NCBI RefSeq assembly: GCF_006363815.1
Contig: NZ_RRYT01000023.1
Span: 3,535-67,534 of the forward strand
Direction of reading: 5' to 3'
DNA length: 64,000 nucleotides
Source: Thermomonospora catenispora
GTDB taxonomy: Bacteria > Actinomycetota > Actinomycetes > Streptosporangiales > Streptosporangiaceae
Shown here: one piece after another, positions 1 to 8,801 of the stretch
Numbering within the stretch: position 1 is the stretch's first letter
Layout of the letters: each line of letters begins with the position of its first letter
Made by a program: the position numbers and the translations under genes
The notes under the pieces: model-generated
Told to the model about the DNA's origin: nothing
Database searches by the model: none
The model's input: only the letters and a program-made list of their open reading frames with translations

Positions 1-1855
<1,855 letters not shown>

Positions 1856-2012
1856 TCCCATGGTGTCCTTCCCTTTTGGGGTGGGGTGGGTGGTGTTCGC
1901 ATCCCTGTGCGGTTCACAGGAAACAAACAACGATCCTTGTGGTTCTGGGTTGTTGATAGGTGAATAAGGTTTCCCCGGCCACGCGCGTGTGTGTGGTTGT
2001 TGGGGTGTAGGT

Positions 2013-2132
2013 GTTCCGGTGGTCATGGCGGAGGGGAAACACCCGGTCTCATTCCGAACCCGGTAGTTAAGCCCTCCAGCGCCGATGGTACTGCATGGGA
2101 GACTGTGTGGGAGAGTAGGACGCCGCCGGGAC
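2013..2132 (+). rRNA. rrf: 5S ribosomal RNA
   Basis: A 120-nt gene whose ends pair (GTTCCGG at 2013-2019 with CCGGGAC at 2126-2132). It contains the family hallmarks GGTCATGGCGG, CCCGGTCTCATTCCGAACCCGG and GGGAGAGTAGGACGCCGCCG. It lies about 155 nt after the 23S gene and just before an intrinsic terminator, so it is the last gene of the rrn operon. Confidence 0.97.
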
Positions 2133-2141
2133 TTCAACGTC

Positions 2142-2200
2142 AAAGGGGAGGGGTGGAACGGCCTTGGGGTTGTTCCGCCCCCCCTTTCTTTTTGTTTTTT
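2142..2200 (+). terminator. Intrinsic terminator of the rRNA operon
   Basis: A long stem pairs AAAGGGGAGGGGTGGAACG with GTTCCGCCCCCCCTTTC, followed by a clear T-rich run (TTTTTGTTTTTTG), starting about 10 nt after 5S rRNA. A second, weaker hairpin (GGAGAG/CTCTCC, about 2224-2244) follows and may be a back-up. Nothing else is seen between here and the XPB stop codon at 2421. Confidence 0.9.
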
Positions 2201-2420
2201 GTGTGTGGCCCGATGGGCCGGTGGGGAGAGCGGGGGTTCTCTCCGCTGGTTCGTCGGGTCTTTTTCATGGCCGCAGGTCCGGACGGGAGGGCGACACGAA
2301 ACGCGGACGTCGTGACGCGGAGGGGAATCGGGCTGAGGGCTTCTTCCCGCTGTCTGGCTCGGTGATTGGCGAGTGAGCCGGGCACGCGTGCACGTGTCGG
2401 CGGGGCCTGTGGCGGGCCGG

Positions 2421-4073
2421 TCAGATCTCCTCGCCGGCCAGGACGGCTTCGGCGTCGGTGATGCGGTAGGCGTAGCCCTGCTCGGCGAGGAAACGCTGAC
2501 GGTGGGCGGCGTACTCCTGGTCGATGGTGTCGCGGGCGACGACGGCGTAGAAGCGGGCCCTTCGGCCGGAGGACTTGGGGCGCAGGATGCGTCCCAACCG
2601 TTGGGCCTCCTCCTGGCGGGAGCCGTAGGCCCCGGAGACTTGGATGGCGACGCTGGCCTCCGGGAGGTCGATGGAGAAGTTGGCGACCTTGGAGACCACG
2701 AGGGTGGACAGTTCGCCGGCACGGAACGCGTCGAAGAGGCGTTCGCGCTCCCGGATACGGGTGTCGCCCTTGATGACGGGGGCGTCGAGGAGCTGCGACA
2801 GTTCGTCCAGCTGGTCGATGTACTGGCCGATGACCAGGATCTGTTCGCCGCGGTGGCGTTCGACCAGCGCTTTGATGACCCGGGTCTTGGTCTCGGTGGT
2901 GGCGCAGAAGCGGTAACGGTCCTCCGGCTCGGCCGTGGCGTACGCCAGGCGTTCGGAGTCGGTCAGGGTGACGCGGACCTCGACGCAGTCGGCGGGGGCG
3001 ATCCAGCCCTGGTTCTCCATCTCCTTCCAGGGGGCGTCGTACCGCTTGGGGCCGATCAGGGAGAACACATCGTCCTCGCGCCCGTCCTCGCGGACCAGCG
3101 TGGCGGTCAGGCCGAGACGACGGCGGGCCTGGATGTCGGCGGTCATCCGGAAGATGGGCGCGGGCAGCAGGTGCACCTCGTCGTAGATCACCAGGCCCCA
3201 GTCGCGGGCGTCGAACAGCTCCAGGTGCGGATAGACGCCCTTCCGGCGGGTGGTCATGATCTGGTAGGTGGCGATCGTGATCGGGCGGATCTCCTTGCGG
3301 GCGCCGCTGTACTCGCCGATCTCGTCCTCGGTGAGGGAGGTGCGGCGCAGCAGCTCCTGCTTCCACTGATGGGCGGAGACGGTGTTGGTGACCAGGATCA
3401 GCGTGGTCGCCTTGGCGTGCGCCATCGCGGCGGCCCCGACGACGGTCTTGCCCGCGCCGCAGGGCAGCACCACCACTCCTGAACCGCCGTGCCAGAACGC
3501 CTCGACGGCCTCCCGCTGGTAGGAGCGCAACGCCCAGCCGTCCTCGACCAGCTCGATCGGGTGCGCCTCGCCGTCGACATAGCCGGCCAGGTCCTCGGCG
3601 GGCCAGCCGAGCTTGAGCAGCGCCTGCTTGAGGGTGCCGCGCTCGCTGGGGTGGACGATCACGGTGTCCTCGTCGACCCGGGCGCCGATCATGCCCTTGA
3701 CCTTCTTGGAGCGCAGCACCTCCTCCAGCACCGAGCGGTCCGAGGAGGTCAGCACCAGGCCGTGCGCCGGGTGCTTCTCCAGTCGCAGCCGGCCGTACCG
3801 GGCCATGGTGTCGGCCACGTCGACCAGCAGGGCGTGCGGCACCGGGTAGCGGGAGTACTTCAGCAGGGCGTCGACGACCTGCTCGGCGTCGTGCCCGGCC
3901 GCCCGCGCGTTCCACAGGGCCAGGGGGCTGATCCGATAGGTGTGGATGTGCTCGGGGGCGCGTTCCAGCTCGGCGAACGGGGCGATGGCCTGCCGGCATT
4001 CGTCGGCCAGCTCATGGTCGACTTCGAGCAGCAGCGTCTTGTCGGACTGGACGATGAGCGGACCGTCGGTCAC
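2421..4073 (-). CDS. xpb: DNA repair helicase XPB (ERCC3/Ssl2 family)
   Basis: A 550-residue superfamily 2 3'-5' DNA helicase related to eukaryotic and archaeal XPB, expected to open DNA in nucleotide excision repair in the cytoplasm. Residues 1-180 form the N-terminal damage-recognition-like region. Walker A is PCGAGKT (204-210), the DEAH-type box is DEVH (298-301), the XPB RED motif is at 328-330 within LVREDGRED, and motif VI is QRLGRILRP (491-499). All helicase motifs look intact. The GTG start at 4073 (MTDGPLIVQSDK) matches the usual family N-terminus; upstream in-frame sequence is low-complexity and unconvincing. Its usual partner, the XPB/Ssl2-N-like protein, is not adjacent but lies at 8802-11180, separated by the ligase and Ro/Y RNA genes. 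Confidence 0.95.
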   Translation of the reverse strand: MTDGPLIVQSDKTLLLEVDHELADECRQAIAPFAELERAPEHIHTYRISPLALWNARAAGHDAEQVVDALLKYSRYPVPHALLVDVADTMARYGRLRLEKHPAHGLVLTSSDRSVLEEVLRSKKVKGMIGARVDEDTVIVHPSERGTLKQALLKLGWPAEDLAGYVDGEAHPIELVEDGWALRSYQREAVEAFWHGGSGVVVLPCGAGKTVVGAAAMAHAKATTLILVTNTVSAHQWKQELLRRTSLTEDEIGEYSGARKEIRPITIATYQIMTTRRKGVYPHLELFDARDWGLVIYDEVHLLPAPIFRMTADIQARRRLGLTATLVREDGREDDVFSLIGPKRYDAPWKEMENQGWIAPADCVEVRVTLTDSERLAYATAEPEDRYRFCATTETKTRVIKALVERHRGEQILVIGQYIDQLDELSQLLDAPVIKGDTRIRERERLFDAFRAGELSTLVVSKVANFSIDLPEASVAIQVSGAYGSRQEEAQRLGRILRPKSSGRRARFYAVVARDTIDQEYAAHRQRFLAEQGYAYRITDAEAVLAGEEI

Positions 4074-4678
4074 GGGCAACCTCGCTGGTCGGTACGGCGG
4101 GAGGGGCGGGGCCGGCGGGCGGCGCCGGAACACCCAGTCTGCAACAGCACCGGTCGTGCTCGTCTTCCCTTCGCCGCCTTCACCAGGGCGTTCTTGCGGC
4201 GGGACACGGGCGGCGGGCGCTGGGCGGGCCGCAGTCCGTGTCCCGGTCGGCCGGCGCGGCCAGCGGCCCGGTCGTCTCTCTCGGGGCCGGCGGGCAGCGC
4301 GGCACGTCGGCGGTCCCGGCCCACGGGACGCGTTCGGCGGCTCGGCCGGTGGTTCTTCCGAGGCCGCCGGGGCGGCGGCCGGTCGTCCTCTCGGAATTGC
4401 GGGGCGACTTGGAGTTGCGGGGCTACGGTGCGTCTGCGGTCCCGGCGCCGCGAGGATGCCCCGCGGCGTCCGGCGGGGCCCGTCCCGGTGAGGACGCCGG
4501 GCGATGGGAAGGGGGCGAGGCCCAAGGGGCCGCGTCGGCCTCGCCGCACAGTGCCCGGACCAGGGGGCGTCCGGGCGCTGGGAGTCGCGTTCTCCTCTGG
4601 ATGCCGGATGTGCGCGTCCCGGCGGAGCGGAGGGCGGGCCCTCCGCTCCGCCGGGACGGGACCGGGCCGACTGCGCGG
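4074..4678. other. Intergenic stretch, no gene seen
   Basis: About 600 bp of very G+C-rich sequence between XPB and the acyl-CoA synthetase. Open frames here are arginine/proline-rich artefacts of base composition with no recognisable domain. The only structured element I see is the hairpin at 4615-4658. A promoter for XPB must lie here, but no clear -10/-35 pair stands out. Confidence 0.6.
4615..4658 (-). terminator. Perfect 20-bp hairpin after the acyl-CoA synthetase gene
   Basis: A perfect inverted repeat: 20-nt arms 4615-4634 and 4639-4658 around a 4-nt loop. It begins 21 nt past the stop codon of the minus-strand gene ending at 4679. No T-run follows, as is common for actinobacterial hairpin terminators. 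Confidence 0.7.
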
Positions 4679-6205
4679 TCAGGAGGTGGAGGAGGGGAGT
4701 TCCTTGAGCATCTCGCGGAGGCGCTTGCGGTCGGTCTTGAAGACGCGGGTGACGGGGACGGAGTCCACGATGTGGACCTCGCGGGGGTACTTGATCTTGC
4801 CGACGCGCCGGCGGGTCCACTCGATGAGCTCCTCCGGAGTGGCCTTGGCGTCGGGGACGAGGGAGACGAAGGCGACGACCTCCTCGCCGAGCTTGGGGTC
4901 GGGGCGGCCGACGACGCCCGCCATGGTGACCTCGGGGTGCTCGGCGAGGGCGTCCTCCACATCGCGGGGGAAGACGTTGAAGCCGCCCCGGATGATGAGG
5001 TCCTTCTTGCGGTCGACGATGTAGAGGAAGCCGTCCTCGTCCAGGTGGCCGATGTCGCCGGAGCGCAGTTCGCCGTTCGACAGGGCGGCGGCGGTGGCCT
5101 CCTCGGCGTGCCAGTAGCCCTGCATCAGGGAGGGCGCGGAGATGCAGATCTCGCCGTCCTCGCCGGGCGGCAGGGCGCGGCCCTCCTCGTCGCGGATGGT
5201 CACGGTGTAACCGGGCAGGGGCTTGCCGACGCTGCCGACACGGCGGTCGCCCGGACGGTTGACGGCGGTGGTGGCGCAGGTCTCGGTCATGCCGTAGCCC
5301 TCGAGGATCTGGACGCCGGGCACCCGCCGTTCGAACTCCTCCAGCGCTTCACGGGCCAGCGGGGCGGCGCCGGAGACCACGTACTTCAGGTCCGGCAGCG
5401 GGGTGCGGCCGAACTCGGGCTCGGCGAGCAGCATGTGGATCATCGCCGGGACCAGCGGGCAGCGCTGGATGCGGTGCTCGGCGGCCAGCCTGATCCACTC
5501 CTTGGCGTCGAACCAGCGCATCAGCACCGCGACGTTCGGCTCGTCGGCGTGCATCCCGACGAGGGTGGTCAGCAGGCCGAACGAGTGCGACAGCGGCAGG
5601 GGGATCAGCGCCCGGGTCAGGCCCGGCACTCTCCCGGCCTGCTGGGAGGACTGGGACGCCTGGTACAGGCCCGCGTGGGTGAGCACGACGCCTTTGGCCC
5701 GGCCGGTGGTACCGCCGGTGTACATTAGGGCGGCCATGTCGTCCTCGGCGCGGTCCACCAGCGGCAGCTCGTCGGCCTTCTCCAGGTCGGAGTAGGGGAT
5801 CGTGCCCTCGGGGGCGTCGCCGGCCACCACGATCGGCAGGTCCAGGCCGTCGGCGGCGAACTGAACGGTCGGCAGCACCTCGTTGGTGGTGATGATCAGC
5901 CGGGCGCCGCTGTCGAGGAGGATGTGCCGCAGCTCCTCGTGGGAGACCAGGAACACCACCGGGGTGATGGCCGCGCCCGCCCGCCACAGGGCCTGGTAGG
6001 TGATGCCGACCTCGGGGCAGTTGGCCATCATCACGACCACCCGGTCGCCGGGGCGCACGCCCAGCTCGACCAGCCCTCCGGCCACTCGGCGGGCGCGCTC
6101 GGCCAGTTCCCGGCTGCGGTACCAGCGGCCCTCGAAGAACAATGACTCGTAGTCGTCGAACCGCTCCCAGGCCTGTTCGGCGAGCCTGCCGAGAGTGCGC
6201 TCCAT
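4679..6205 (-). CDS. AMP-dependent acyl-CoA synthetase (long-chain fatty acid CoA ligase type)
   Basis: A 508-residue adenylate-forming enzyme predicted to activate a carboxylic acid (probably a fatty acid) to acyl-AMP and then acyl-CoA. The P-loop-like motif YTGGTTGRAKG is at residues 162-172. Further on are the A5-type motif YGMTET, the hinge region DRKKDLIIRGG and the C-terminal lysine in GKIKYPR, so both subdomains are complete and the length is normal. The ATG at 6205 is preceded by a good ribosome site (AAAGGGG). Substrate cannot be read from the sequence. It sits between XPB and the Ro gene with its own hairpin terminator, so it is probably a separate transcription unit. Confidence 0.92.
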   Translation of the reverse strand: MERTLGRLAEQAWERFDDYESLFFEGRWYRSRELAERARRVAGGLVELGVRPGDRVVVMMANCPEVGITYQALWRAGAAITPVVFLVSHEELRHILLDSGARLIITTNEVLPTVQFAADGLDLPIVVAGDAPEGTIPYSDLEKADELPLVDRAEDDMAALMYTGGTTGRAKGVVLTHAGLYQASQSSQQAGRVPGLTRALIPLPLSHSFGLLTTLVGMHADEPNVAVLMRWFDAKEWIRLAAEHRIQRCPLVPAMIHMLLAEPEFGRTPLPDLKYVVSGAAPLAREALEEFERRVPGVQILEGYGMTETCATTAVNRPGDRRVGSVGKPLPGYTVTIRDEEGRALPPGEDGEICISAPSLMQGYWHAEEATAAALSNGELRSGDIGHLDEDGFLYIVDRKKDLIIRGGFNVFPRDVEDALAEHPEVTMAGVVGRPDPKLGEEVVAFVSLVPDAKATPEELIEWTRRRVGKIKYPREVHIVDSVPVTRVFKTDRKRLREMLKELPSSTS

Positions 6206-6535
6206 ATCGCTGCCCCTTTCGTCTGGAGTGCTCGGAGAAAGCCGATCGCGTGAGGCTCGTCACGTCAATGGGATCGGCGCCCAACTCCTCGGCCCGGATA
6301 TTGGGCGGCGTCACCAGCGCGTCCCGGCCGGTCACCGGCCGGGGGCGCGGCCGGGGCGGCTCGGCGCCCGTTCCGCGGGCCGGCGGTGGGGCGCATGCGC
6401 GGTGGACGCGGGGATGCGCGAGGCGATGGATGCGCGGATGCGTGCGGCGGCCGTGGGCGGGGTCTCGCCCGCTGCGGGGCGGGCTCCGTGAGGCGCCGGT
6501 GCGGGGTTCGCCGACGATGCGAGGGGTGGAAAAGG
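6206..6535. other. Intergenic stretch, no gene seen
   Basis: About 330 bp of G+C-rich sequence with short runs rich in GCGGATG-like words near 6410-6450. It should contain the promoter of the acyl-CoA synthetase. No coding sequence or RNA could be supported. Confidence 0.5.
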
Positions 6536-6567
6536 CGGCGCCCCGTGCTTTGGAGCACGGGGCGCCG
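6536..6567 (-). terminator. Intrinsic terminator of the Ro gene
   Basis: A 14-bp perfect stem (6536-6549 with 6554-6567) with a 4-nt loop. On the minus strand it is followed by CCTTTTCC. It lies 8 nt past the Ro stop codon. Confidence 0.85.
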
Positions 6568-6574
6568 TGCGGGG

Positions 6575-8131
6575 TCAGAACGGCCAGTCGGCCGCCTGAC
6601 CGCGTTCGATGAGGGGGATCATCGCGAACGCGGCGTCCGACAGGCCGCCGAAGGTGTGCCGGGTGCCGGTTCCGGACGGGCCGTGGCCCGCCCGGTATCC
6701 GGCCAGGTTCCAGGTGTAGACCGGGACGCGGTCCGGCACGGCGCGGGTGGGGTCCGCACCGTTGGGACCTCCCCAGACCTGCTCGTCGGTGACGATGATC
6801 ACCCGGTCGTGGCGGTGGTAGTGCGCCCGGACCGCGGCGGCGGTGTTGGTGCCGCCCAGTTCGCCGAACCGCTCGATCACCGACAGCACGGACTCGCCGC
6901 GGCGGAACCGCACCCTGCGGTGGTCGGTGCCGAACTCCACCAGGTCGGCCTGCTCGGCGCGCAGCGCCAGCGCGGTGCCGAACAGCGCGGCGGCGTCGGC
7001 CTGGGTGAGCTTGCTGTGCCGGGACATCGGCCAGAACATCGACCCGGACCGGTCCACCAGCACCAGCGTCCGTCCCGGCAGCCGGGGCACGTTCGCCAGC
7101 GACGCGTCCAGCGCCCGCTGCAGCGGCCACGCCCAGCGCAGCGACGGCGCCTCCCGGTAGGCCGCCAGGAACCGCATCGGAAGCACCCGGGAGCGGCGCA
7201 CGCTCTTGGCGTCGCTCAGCCGGGCGGCGACCTGCTCGGCCGCCCGGTCGCTGATGCCGGCCCGGTCGAAGTTGCGCAGGTTCCGGATCAGCGCGAGCAG
7301 GCCCATGCTCGGGATGATCGCCTCCCAGAACCGGGCGGTCAGCGGACCCTGCAGCCAGCCGGCCAGCGACTCCCAGGTCATCCCGGCGGCCTTGAGGATC
7401 TGCGGGGCGTCCGGGCGGTCCAGCAGCGCACGCCGCTCGTCCTTCGGCAGCGCCAGCAGCTCGGCCCGGGCCCGCAGCACCTCCAGCGAGGCGGGGATCT
7501 CCTGGTCGCGGCCGTGCCGGCGGTCGATGGCGTGCCGGAACAGGTCGCCCTGCCGCGGGGTGACCGGTGCCGGGTGGGTCAGTTCCACCACGTCGCCGAA
7601 CCGGAACGCGCCGGTGTCGTACTTGATCAGCGAACGCTCGTCGTAGAGCCGGCGGACCGCGTCGGCGACGCCGCGCTTGACCGGCTGCGGCAGCGCCCGG
7701 CCGTAGCGGGCGTGCCAGTAGGCGAGCAGTTCACCGGGTTCGTCGGCGCGGCCCAGCGCCACATCGATCAGGCGCCGGTTGTCGCCGTGGAGCGAGGCGT
7801 CCAGGCGCGCCCGGACGCCTTCGGCCGCGGCCACCACGCTCGCCGAGCGCATCCCGACCTCGTTGCGCAGCCAGCCGACCATGCGGGTGAGCCAGTCGAT
7901 GTCCTGCACCGCCACCTCGCCGACCAGGATGCGGAACCGGGTGTCCCGGTCCTCGGCGCCCTCATAGAAGGTGTGCTCGCCGACCATGTTCGCGACCGCG
8001 AGCAGGAACAGCTTGCTCTTGGTGTCGCGGTCGTAGCCCGGCGCTCCCTCGTAGGTGCAGGCGGTGGGGCGGCTGGTGGTCTTGACGGGGCTGAGCGCGC
8101 CCTTGGCGCGTGCACGGTTGAACTTCGCCAT
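6575..8131 (-). CDS. rsr: Ro60/Rsr ortholog: TROVE-domain RNA-binding protein
   Basis: A 518-residue bacterial Ro protein. Residues 1 to about 345 form the TROVE (HEAT-repeat ring) domain, with family features such as the stretch from YEGAPGYDRD through KLFLLAVANM and TRMVGWLRNEVGMRSAS. The C-terminal third is a vWA domain with an intact metal site: D360-x-S362-x-S364 in LVDRSGSM, T428 in GGTNT, and D449 in VTDEQ. Characterised bacterial Ro proteins bind Y RNAs on the outer rim of the ring and single-stranded RNA ends in the central hole, and hand RNA to exoribonucleases such as PNPase. The start MAKFNRARAKG (ATG 8131) was chosen because upstream sequence is Y RNA. Three Y-like RNAs precede it on the same strand, the nearest ending 19 nt before the ATG. 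Confidence 0.95.
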   Translation of the reverse strand: MAKFNRARAKGALSPVKTTSRPTACTYEGAPGYDRDTKSKLFLLAVANMVGEHTFYEGAEDRDTRFRILVGEVAVQDIDWLTRMVGWLRNEVGMRSASVVAAAEGVRARLDASLHGDNRRLIDVALGRADEPGELLAYWHARYGRALPQPVKRGVADAVRRLYDERSLIKYDTGAFRFGDVVELTHPAPVTPRQGDLFRHAIDRRHGRDQEIPASLEVLRARAELLALPKDERRALLDRPDAPQILKAAGMTWESLAGWLQGPLTARFWEAIIPSMGLLALIRNLRNFDRAGISDRAAEQVAARLSDAKSVRRSRVLPMRFLAAYREAPSLRWAWPLQRALDASLANVPRLPGRTLVLVDRSGSMFWPMSRHSKLTQADAAALFGTALALRAEQADLVEFGTDHRRVRFRRGESVLSVIERFGELGGTNTAAAVRAHYHRHDRVIIVTDEQVWGGPNGADPTRAVPDRVPVYTWNLAGYRAGHGPSGTGTRHTFGGLSDAAFAMIPLIERGQAADWPF

Positions 8132-8149
8132 CTGCCCTCCAGGGCTTGG

Positions 8150-8253
8150 CCTCCCGAGAACAAAGGCGCCCGAAGGCTTCAACCCACCGAAAGGTGAACT
8201 GTTGGGGATTCGTGAGGGGCGAGCGAAGTAGCTTCGGGCTTCGCACCGGGAGG
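8150..8253 (-). ncRNA. Y-like RNA, divergent copy in the Ro leader
   Basis: Read on the minus strand from 8253 to 8150. The ends pair (CCTCCCG with CGGGAGG). Just inside, the 5' strand has GGTGCGAAG and the 3' strand has CTTTGTTCTCGGG, the same conserved pair of strands as in the two upstream Y RNAs. An inner stem GCCCGAA/TTCGGGC follows, and the head holds a small hairpin CACC-TTTC-GGTG instead of the tRNA-like module. The 3' end is 19 nt from the Ro ATG, so it forms most of the Ro mRNA leader if co-transcribed. It could be a Y RNA variant or a Ro-binding leader; the sequence alone does not decide. Confidence 0.7.
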
Positions 8254-8268
8254 GGAAGGTCGAAAGGG

Positions 8269-8402
8269 GGGGCGCCCGAGAACAAAGACGGCGGTGGTGT
8301 TGCTCTGCCAGACTGAGCTACCGCTCAATTTTGAGCGGACAGGATTTGAACCTGCGACCCTTCCTGAAAGGAAGTAACCACTGCCTTCGCATCGGGCGCC
8401 CC
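8269..8402 (-). ncRNA. yrlA: YrlA-type Y RNA with tRNA-like module (middle copy)
   Basis: Minus strand, 8402 to 8269. A closing stem of 10 bp joins 8393-8402 with 8269-8278. An internal loop is followed by the conserved Ro-binding stem (CGAAGGCAGTGGTTAC pairing with ACACCACCGCC). The head is a permuted tRNA: a small variable-arm-like hairpin (CTTCCTTTCAGGAAG), a T-arm with loop TTCAAAT (B-box-like GGTTCAAATCC), an acceptor-like hairpin (arms 8321-8328/8331-8338, TT cap) and a D-arm (TAGCTCAGTCTGGCAGAGC, 8302-8320). Bacterial YrlA RNAs are known to mimic tRNA in this way. It is 7 nt from the upstream copy and 15 nt from the downstream copy. Confidence 0.9.
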
Positions 8403-8409
8403 GGTCCGG

Positions 8410-8550
8410 CGGGTTCCCGAGGACAAGGGCGGCCGTGGTGTTCAGTTCATTGCTCTGCCTGCTTGAGCTACCGGCCCGAGGGCCGGGCGGGATTCGAACC
8501 CGCAGCCCATGAATCCATGAAGTAACCACGACCTGCGCACCGGGAACCCG
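8410..8550 (-). ncRNA. yrlA: YrlA-type Y RNA with tRNA-like module (promoter-distal from rsr)
   Basis: Minus strand, 8550 to 8410, the first RNA of the array. A 10-bp closing stem joins 8541-8550 with 8410-8419. The Ro-binding stem is a clean 9-bp helix (GGTCGTGGT with ACCACGGCC), followed by the conserved TTACTT. The T-arm is perfect: GCGGG, loop ATTCGAA, CCCGC on the plus strand at 8487-8503. The acceptor-like hairpin (8471-8477/8480-8486, 2-nt cap) and D-arm (8452-8472, GCTC/GAGC stem with the two loop guanines) complete the permuted tRNA fold. The 3' strand carries CTTGTCCTCGGG, matching the other two copies. No obvious promoter was recognised upstream. Confidence 0.9.
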
Positions 8551-8613
8551 GAAGAACAGGGGCCGGGTCGGGGGCGGCCGGGGCCGCGCTTCTTCGGGGA
8601 GTGCGCGCCCCTA

Positions 8614-8631
8614 CCGGCGCCCCGGCGCCGG
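8614..8631 (-). terminator. Short GC hairpin between the helicase-associated gene and the Y RNA array
   Basis: An 8-bp perfect stem, CCGGCGCC with GGCGCCGG around a 2-nt centre, about 170 bp downstream of the minus-strand gene ending at 8802. No T-run. It could insulate the Y RNA/Ro unit from upstream transcription. Confidence 0.35.
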
Positions 8632-8801
8632 ATCGCCGATGTCCGAATGTCGTCGCGTGAGCGAGGGAACGGACCGGCCGGGCTTGCCGGACGCGCCCAT
8701 GAGCGGTCGCGGTTCATTCACCGGCATCGTGTCCTCCCTTCTGCCGTCGTCGCGGGACGGCCTCTACGATGCCGCAGTCCGGAAAGCGAACGCAACGGAA
8801 T

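Noticed and set aside
8302-8359. tRNA gene in the middle Y RNA (D-arm and T-arm present)
   Set aside because: The arms are in permuted order and joined through a capped acceptor hairpin; there is no anticodon arm or free 3' CCA end. The Y RNA explanation accounts for all parts.
8452-8503. tRNA gene in the distal Y RNA
   Set aside because: Same permuted layout with closed acceptor hairpin; not a functional tRNA.
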